34,762 nt of DNA from JAJTFW01 sp964534995 (GTDB taxonomy: Bacteria > Bacteroidota > Bacteroidia > AKYH767-A > OLB10): assembly GCA_964534995.1 (NCBI GenBank), contig CAZHSC010000034.1, positions 1 to 34,762 on the forward strand. Reading direction: 5' to 3'. Numbering within the stretch: the first letter of the stretch is position 1; each line of letters opens with the position of its first letter. The notes under the pieces were generated by a model. It had not been told where the DNA came from. It saw only the letters and a list, made by a program, of their open reading frames with translations, and made no database searches. Made by a program: the position numbers and the translations under genes. Shown in pieces: positions 1-4,023 of the stretch.

Positions 1-157
1 ACTTTTTGTGGCTATGCTCCCCACGCTTTTGGCACATTGCCTGTTCCGCTTCGCTACACAGCCAAAGAGCCAAGCCAACCCCAGCATAGCAACAAAAAGA
101 CGCTTCACTCCAACCACCACCACCGTTCCGCTTATGCCAGTATAAAAATTGGCGGAA

Positions 158-269
158 GCTACTTAAACATAATGTTGCCTTATGTGTTCGCTTCGCACAG
201 CCTTTTGCCATCGCTTATGCAAGCATCCAACCGCACAGGCTGTCACATAAGAACATTATGTTAAGTAGC
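158..269. repeat. Imperfect cruciform, attC-like
   Basis: The outer arms are 158-186 and 244-269. They pair along GCTACTTAA, CATAATGTT and CTTATGTG, with an extra A and an extra GC unpaired only in the left arm. An inner stem ACAGCC/GGCTGT follows (197-202, 238-243). The right end reads GTTAAGT, which fits the integron core GTTRRRY; the left counterpart ACTTAAAC is RYYYAAC with one extra A. Unpaired bases on one arm and a total of about 112 nt are typical of integron attC sites, but no integrase and no second site is seen, so this is a candidate only. Confidence 0.35.
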
Positions 270-280
270 CAACACCATAG

Positions 281-298
281 CACTTTTTATCAAAAGTG
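281..298. repeat. Small hairpin CACTTTT-tatc-AAAAGTG
   Basis: A perfect 7-bp stem (281-287 with 292-298) closes a 4-nt loop. The first 15 nt (CACTTTTTATCAAAA) recur exactly at 1067-1081, where the right half of the palindrome is lost. It could be a weak terminator or a protein-binding site. Confidence 0.45.
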
Positions 299-573
299 AA
301 GCCGTGCTTTTTGCCAACGCACCCCACCCGAAGAACCCCTACACCCCGCCACCCTTTCAGCGGTGCAGAAAAAAATAAAGCATGATTTGTTTTACGCCCA
401 TGTGCTTGCGGTCAGTTCATTCTCTTCGCCTCCATTCCGTTCAGGCGTTTCGTTCATTCCGCTTCTCTTCATTCACTACACTATCCTTCACTTCATTTCG
501 TCTACGTTCATTTCACTCACCTCAGCACCGCACGGCAAAAGCAATTCCTTCTCTGCGTTTCGCAAAGCAACCG

Positions 574-752
574 CACTGGCTTTCCGTGTCATGGCATTTG
601 CTTAACCCACGCTGCAATGGCTTTTGTGTTTTGATAATTTACAAAAGCCGCCAATGCTTCTAAGCAAATTGCTCATGCCACTCCAAGCCGCCAACCCGAT
701 TTGCTTCACTCCGTTCCGTCATTGCATTTGCCCTTGACCCACCGCACAATTG
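574..752. repeat. Imperfect direct repeat of about 47 bp
   Basis: The copies lie at about 574-620 and 706-752. They share CACT, TTCCG, TCAT, GCATTTGC, ACCCAC and CAAT in the same order with a few substitutions and small indels. They sit inside the inverted-repeat-bounded unit, which suggests internal duplication of a non-coding sequence. Confidence 0.4.
591..680. repeat. Nested hairpin
   Basis: Three stems nest in order: TGGCAT/ATGCCA (592-597 with 675-680), TTGCTTA/TAAGCAA (598-604 with 661-667) and GGCTTTTGT/ACAAAAGCC (619-627 with 641-649, 13-nt AT-rich loop). Nesting in this order supports one extended structure, either an RNA or a DNA cruciform. There is no T-tract, so it is not an obvious terminator. 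Confidence 0.45.
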
Positions 753-804
753 ACAGCGGTATGCTTTATTTTTTCTGCGACTTGTTTACCCCATTGCCGA
801 CCCA

Positions 805-1020
805 CTAAAATCCGTATCCTTCAAACCAAGTATCTACTTCCTGAATGGATCTGAGTAATACTTCATCCTCAATTGGAAATCCTTCAATCTGATTGGTGAT
901 TTTGATTTGATGACCTTCATTGATTTGGTCTTGCATAGTCCTTTTAAGTTCCTCAAAAATGTGAGGTTTTCCGTTCTCCAATGGAGTTAGGATTGATTGT
1001 TTGTTGTAGTTGTAAACCAT
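805..1020 (-). CDS. Small acidic protein of unknown function
   Basis: A 71-residue open frame with an ATG start (MVYNYNKQ). I do not recognise the family. The sequence is soluble and acidic with no signal peptide or membrane segment. The middle (EELKRTMQDQINEGHQIKITN) looks helical, and the end is aromatic (VDTWFEGYGF). It is the only frame in the first kilobase with ordinary amino-acid composition, which is why I call it. No Shine-Dalgarno sequence precedes it, as is usual in Bacteroidota. Directly upstream, an AT-rich palindrome (TTATAAT/ATTATAA, 1023-1043) covers the region 3 to 23 nt before the start and could be an operator or affect initiation. It stands alone, without an operon partner. 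Confidence 0.5.
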   Translation of the reverse strand: MVYNYNKQSILTPLENGKPHIFEELKRTMQDQINEGHQIKITNQIEGFPIEDEVLLRSIQEVDTWFEGYGF

Positions 1021-1351
1021 AGTTATAATGTTAATTATTATAAATATGTCGGAATTGAGGAAACATCACTTTTTATCAAAAAATATTTTGGAAGCCCACT
1101 TTTAAAAAATAAAAAAGGCAGCAAAGTTAGGGCGGCACGCACAAGCCCACGCTGATAAAAAACCAAAAGACTACGGCATAAACACAAGGCCAACGCACAA
1201 GGCTATCATTTATTCCGTTTCCTTTTGGTTTTTTGCCCTTGCCGCCCTGTCAAATGGCTTTCTTTTTTCTTTTTTTTTCCGGTTTTTTTTCTGTTTTCTT
1301 TTAAAAATGTGTGCGAAGCGTAGCGGAGCAAAATTTTAAATCCCTACGTGT
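1021..1351. other. Structured intergenic region between two small genes
   Basis: The region starts with the AT-rich palindrome at 1023-1043 and a copy of the CACTTTTTATCAAAA repeat (1067-1081). It then holds a multi-tier inverted repeat: AGGGCGGC/GCCGCCCT (1129-1136, 1241-1248) enclosing AAAAAACCAAAAG/CTTTTGGTTTTTT (1157-1169, 1222-1234). After that comes a T-rich run (about 1260-1300). The promoter of the gene at 1352 must lie here, but I could not single out a TAnnTTTG box. Confidence 0.55.
1129..1248. repeat. Two-tier inverted repeat
   Basis: The inner arms AAAAAACCAAAAG (1157-1169) and CTTTTGGTTTTTT (1222-1234) are a perfect 13-bp match. The outer arms AGGGCGGC (1129-1136) and GCCGCCCT (1241-1248) are a perfect 8-bp match. 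The two tiers are in register for one folded structure with internal asymmetric loops. It lies about 100 bp upstream of the gene at 1352 and may be a structured leader or a DNA cruciform. Confidence 0.45.
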
Positions 1352-1777
1352 ATGCAGTCAGCGAAAATTCAAACGTACAGCCCCAAAAATGAAGTTCCGC
1401 AGCACTCATTTTTCATTCTCTGTAAAGGCTTAAATAGTGGTAAGCCTCTGGAGCATCCAACCGCAAACTGTTTTGTAATGTCCTGCGAAAGCGAAGCCGA
1501 AATGAAGCGTTTCTACTGGCTTTGTTTCGGGCTTTGGCAGTCTAAAGCCTTTCACCCTCACTTGTGCGGCTCAGTCATTCCATTTTTACGCATCAATGAG
1601 TTTAGAAAGATTTTTGCAGAGGCAGCAGCCCAGGCAATCGGCAATGAACCAAAGGAGCAGCGAATGGTTTCCGACCTTCAAAAGTTGCAGCAGCTTGAAA
1701 AGCTATACAAGCAAAACCTGCTTCTTATAGCCGATGCAAAAAGGGCAGTGTTTTACAAGTTCATGCGGAGGCGTTAA
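1352..1777 (+). CDS. DUF6943-like protein of unknown function
   Basis: A 141-residue protein starting MQSAKIQTYSPKNEVPQHSF. From memory it resembles the Bacteroidota DUF6943 family, whose members carry 'GLNSGKP', 'NCFV', 'YWLCFGLW' and 'HLCGSVIPF'-type segments; all are present here (about residues 27-33, 40-43, 54-61 and 70-78). No enzyme motif, signal peptide or membrane helix is seen. The Cys- and Trp-rich core suggests a compact fold, and the C-terminal 40 residues are helical and basic (KLQQLEKLYKQ, then KFMRRR). It is transcribed toward the gene at 1927, with a bidirectional terminator between. Its role is unknown; it sits in what looks like an accessory island. Confidence 0.65.
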   Translation: MQSAKIQTYSPKNEVPQHSFFILCKGLNSGKPLEHPTANCFVMSCESEAEMKRFYWLCFGLWQSKAFHPHLCGSVIPFLRINEFRKIFAEAAAQAIGNEPKEQRMVSDLQKLQQLEKLYKQNLLLIADAKRAVFYKFMRRR

Positions 1778-1874
1778 TCGCTTCCGCTTGTTTCGCCTTT
1801 TTCCCGACCATGAAGCAAGGATGAAGGCAATATGATTCGCCTCTTAGCGTAAAATACTGGCAGGTATGCCAACA

Positions 1875-1903
1875 AAAAAGCCCCGGATAAACCGAGGCTT
1901 TTT
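1875..1903. terminator. Bidirectional intrinsic terminator
   Basis: The stem is AAAAAGCC-c-CGG, loop ATAAA, CCG-a-GGCTTTTT, with one C/A mismatch and T- or A-tracts on both sides. It lies between two convergent genes (ending at 1777 and 1927) and can serve both. Confidence 0.85.
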
Positions 1904-1926
1904 CAATGGAGCAGATAATTCAATCC

Positions 1927-2733
1927 TTAGAAAATCTCCTGAATCTTCAACGCATTACCCGAGTTGAACAGGTAATAGTTGGAACCGACTTGCTGATAGA
2001 ACTCGATACCGATACACTGCAACACACTTGCATCAGCAGTAAGGGTTGGAGAACCCGGCAGGGTAGCAGTTACGACAGTTGACGTTGCAACTGGTGAGAA
2101 CAAATCAATGTAGCCGGAATACTGAACGTCTGAAAGTTCATTATTGGCTGCGTCAATCGGTTCGTAAACTCCGGTAGTATCATTATACGCAAAATCAGAT
2201 ACACAAGCCAAGGCATTGATTAAGCGGAAATGAGTTGCACCAGCAGGAGCATTCACCAAGTTTGCAGGGTTAAAAGCCGGAACGGTCAACGTACCACTGT
2301 CACGACCTGGAGTGTGTGACAGAGTGAACGGAGCAACAAACACACCTTCCAAGCTCACGTTCTTGTCAAACGCAAATCCGTTCAGGTACTGGCTTTGCTG
2401 CGAAATCAGAATTGCACGGTAACCCCTTGCTTCAGTCTGATCTTCCAGATTGATTTTTTTCATTATCGCAGTGAGGCGACCTGTCATTTGAGGGTCACTC
2501 ATTTGCTTAATGATTTGAGAGAGGGCAACCCGAACAGATTTACCGGCTGTTGCACAGCCTCCGAACTCGTTCATGTTTTCACGAGTACGTTCAAATTCGG
2601 GAGCAGTTAAGATTTGGTCACCATTGGGACCGCCTACAAGTCCTGCGAAGTCGCCTTGCAGTCCTTTGATTTTGAAATGTCGTACACCGCCCATTGTGCC
2701 GGAGTAACGAACGAGACCAGTTTGTCTTGCCAT
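1927..2733 (-). CDS. Conserved Bacteroidota protein of unknown function
   Basis: A 268-residue protein. The N-terminal pattern (MARQTGLVRYSGTMGGVRHFK, then FERTRENMNEFGGCATAGKSVRVAL around residues 47-72) matches, from memory, a family widespread in Bacteroidota whose members start MARQxGIIKLxGTxGxxxF and carry 'RTRENxxEFG'. Its function is unknown to me. The middle (LNGFAFDKNVSLEGVFVAPF, about 117-136) and the 'PAGATHFRLINALACVSDFAYN' segment (about 163-184) look beta-rich. There is no signal peptide, membrane helix or enzyme motif; a structural or phage-like role is possible but unproven. It is divergent from the nuclease gene at 2825, separated by phased TTACAT repeats, and a TAAATTTG box (2776-2783, minus strand) could be its -7 element. 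Confidence 0.7.
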   Translation of the reverse strand: MARQTGLVRYSGTMGGVRHFKIKGLQGDFAGLVGGPNGDQILTAPEFERTRENMNEFGGCATAGKSVRVALSQIIKQMSDPQMTGRLTAIMKKINLEDQTEARGYRAILISQQSQYLNGFAFDKNVSLEGVFVAPFTLSHTPGRDSGTLTVPAFNPANLVNAPAGATHFRLINALACVSDFAYNDTTGVYEPIDAANNELSDVQYSGYIDLFSPVATSTVVTATLPGSPTLTADASVLQCIGIEFYQQVGSNYYLFNSGNALKIQEIF

Positions 2734-2775
2734 TTTGCTATTTTTTTAAGAGTTTGAAAATTCAAATATCTTTAG

Positions 2776-2783
2776 CAAATTTA
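2776..2783 (-). promoter_or_regulatory. Candidate -7 box for the gene at 2733
   Basis: Read on the minus strand this is TAAATTTG, a perfect match to the Bacteroidota -7 consensus TAnnTTTG, 43 nt before the ATG. No TTG lies 17-23 nt upstream; that position is occupied by the phased repeats, which suggests an activator- or repressor-controlled promoter. Confidence 0.4.
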
Positions 2784-2820
2784 CATTCTATTACATTGAT
2801 TTACATCAGTTTACGCAGTG
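2781..2820. repeat. Four 10-bp-phased TTACAT-like repeats
   Basis: Four consecutive decamers begin TTACAT, TTACAT, TTACAT and TTACGC. The period is one helical turn, so bound protein would lie on one DNA face. The array fills the space between two divergent genes (starts 2733 and 2825) and touches the candidate -7 box of the minus-strand gene. It could be an operator or an iteron-like array. Confidence 0.55.
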
Positions 2821-2824
2821 CAAA

Positions 2825-3319
2825 ATGGTGCAATTCAAAGCATACGGACAAGCAATAATCAAAACACACCTCAAAATCACTAAAGTGGTTGATGGGGATG
2901 GTCTGTTTGTGGTGAATCCTTTCAATAAACAGGAAGAAGAAATTCGTTTCCTGGGCATAGATGCACCCGAAATAAGACGGTCTAAAAAGCTGCAACAGGA
3001 TGAAAGAGAAACACACTTACCCGGCCAGCTTCTGTTATTATTGGGTAAGAAGTCAAAGGATTTTCTGAACTCAGTTGCACCAGTTGGAACGTCTGTAACT
3101 ATCCAACTGGAAAAGCCTCATAGCATTGATTCTTTTGGCCGTACATTGGCTTATGTGTTTCTTCCTGATGGTACTTGCTTAAATGAATTGATGATTAAGG
3201 AGGGCTTTGCAAAGCCTTATAGCAGGTATTATTGTGAAGCGTTAGCAGAGTTTCAGCAAATCAATATATTTGCAAAGTCGAATCAAAAAGGACTGTACCA
3301 AACAGTCAACGACTTTTAG
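2825..3319 (+). CDS. Thermonuclease family (staphylococcal nuclease fold) protein
   Basis: A 164-residue predicted Ca2+-dependent phosphodiesterase. The SNase-type signature is complete: VVDGDG (21-26), IRFLGIDAPE (40-49) and DSFGRTLAYVF (102-112), followed by LNELMIKEGFAKPY (119-132). By comparison with Staphylococcus nuclease, the catalytic residues correspond to Asp23, Arg41, Asp46, Glu49 and Arg106, so it should be active. There is no signal peptide, so the product looks cytoplasmic, unlike secreted thermonucleases. A segment between the second and third motifs (about 55-80) is longer than in the S. aureus enzyme. Related proteins are common on plasmids and integrated elements, which suits the accessory setting. 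Substrate (DNA or RNA) cannot be told from sequence. Confidence 0.88.
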   Translation: MVQFKAYGQAIIKTHLKITKVVDGDGLFVVNPFNKQEEEIRFLGIDAPEIRRSKKLQQDERETHLPGQLLLLLGKKSKDFLNSVAPVGTSVTIQLEKPHSIDSFGRTLAYVFLPDGTCLNELMIKEGFAKPYSRYYCEALAEFQQINIFAKSNQKGLYQTVNDF

Positions 3320-3322
3320 CCA

Positions 3323-3347
3323 AAAGCAGTATTTTGTTACCTGCTTT
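3323..3347 (+). terminator. Hairpin after the nuclease gene, possible terminator
   Basis: AAAGCAG (3323-3329) pairs with CTGCTTT (3341-3347) around a T-rich loop, 4 nt after the stop codon. The following sequence has only a short T run, so termination would be weak. Confidence 0.5.
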
Positions 3348-3496
3348 CCCTTGTTTCACTCAACTTTGTTGCCTATTTGTTGCCCAATCGGCTGAAAGCC
3401 TTGATACACAAGGGTACTATACTTTTTGTATCGGAAAGTAACCGGCCTTGAAAAATCAATACGTAAAAGCACCTCTTCAATAAACGCAGCCTACAC

Positions 3497-3955
3497 ATGA
3501 CCGGAAAAATAATTCTGTTTCTGATATTAAACTTTGGCGCCCTGGCACTGGGTGGACTTTTTACCGGAAACGGTGTTAGTTCGGAATGGTATGCCGGTTT
3601 GGAAAAAGCGCCCTGGACACCGCCGGGATGGGTCTTTGGCTTTGCCTGGACCACCATCATGCTTTGCTTTTCCTTTTACATGGCGCGACTATGGATGCAG
3701 GCATCCAATAAAGCCATGCTCTCCGTCCGGTTTTCGATGCAGTGGCTTTTAAATGTTTCCTGGAACCCCGTTTTTTTTTATTTCCATCAAACAGGCTGGG
3801 CCATGCTGCTCCTCCTATTACTCACCCTGCTGATTGCCTATATGCTTTTTACGTACCGGACGATTTTAAAATCAACATCCCTGCTCCTGCTGCCTTACTT
3901 TATCTGGTTGTTAATTGCCTGCTCCCTGAATGCATACATCCTATTAAACAATTAA
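3497..3955 (+). CDS. TspO/MBR family membrane protein
   Basis: A 152-residue inner-membrane protein with five predicted transmembrane helices, the usual size and layout of bacterial TspO (translocator protein, a binder of tetrapyrroles and other hydrophobic ligands). Family features visible: WYAGLEKAPWTPPGWVFGFAWT (about 31-52), LLNVSWNPVFFYF (about 84-96) and PYFIWLLIACSLNAYILLN (about 133-151). Start choice: MTGKIILFLILNFG opens directly into the first helix. A possible promoter element, TATACTTTTTG, lies about 75 nt upstream but is one base off the TAnnTTTG spacing. The gene is convergent with the Asp-box protein gene, whose stop is 68 bp away, with no clear terminator between them. I infer a core-chromosome gene, so the accessory island probably ends before it. 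Confidence 0.9.
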   Translation: MTGKIILFLILNFGALALGGLFTGNGVSSEWYAGLEKAPWTPPGWVFGFAWTTIMLCFSFYMARLWMQASNKAMLSVRFSMQWLLNVSWNPVFFYFHQTGWAMLLLLLLTLLIAYMLFTYRTILKSTSLLLLPYFIWLLIACSLNAYILLNN

Positions 3956-4023
3956 TAGAAGATGCACCTGAAAACAATAAATACGATGGAATAAGGGGTA
4001 TTAGTGTTCAGGAATAAGCTCCC

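Larger units (their letters stand above)
365..778. repeat. Non-coding unit bounded by a 19/18-nt inverted repeat
   Basis: The left arm, 365-383 (GCAGAAAAAAATAAAGCAT), is matched by its reverse complement at 761-778 with a single A/T length difference. The enclosed 377 bp contain a direct repeat and a nested hairpin and no credible gene. The arms could be ends of a small non-autonomous mobile element or the base of a long cruciform. No target-site duplication is evident immediately outside the arms (left flank TCAGCGGT, right flank GACTTGTT). Confidence 0.4.
1..804. other. Gene-poor, repeat-rich accessory stretch
   Basis: I see no convincing gene here. The open frames at 37-264 and 363-663 have low-complexity translations rich in His, Ser and Phe, overlap each other in different frames and resemble no family I know. 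The DNA is instead dense in structure: a cruciform at 158-269, a hairpin at 281-298, a 19/18-nt inverted repeat at 365-383 and 761-778, a nested hairpin at 591-680, and an imperfect direct repeat at 574-620 and 706-752. About 409-535 is strongly pyrimidine-rich on the plus strand. This fits non-coding DNA of a mobile or accessory region; its function is unknown. Confidence 0.6.

Noticed and set aside
37..663. Open frames at 37-264, 363-605 and 382-663 on the plus strand
   Set aside because: Translations are low-complexity and overlap in different frames, and the DNA is dominated by repeats and hairpins. No family resemblance.
365..778. Inverted repeat as ends of an insertion sequence
   Set aside because: Only about 380 bp lie between the arms and there is no transposase or target duplication, so it cannot be an autonomous IS. 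It is kept only as a structural finding.
3361..3400. Remnant of a tyrosine integrase gene near TTTGTTGCC repeats
   Set aside because: No catalytic Arg/His/Tyr box can be read in any frame; only the short repeats remain, reported as a weak boundary hint.
3956..4023. Terminator between tspO and the Asp-box gene
   Set aside because: GGGG and CCCC lie about 22 nt apart but the inside does not pair well and there is no T-tract.
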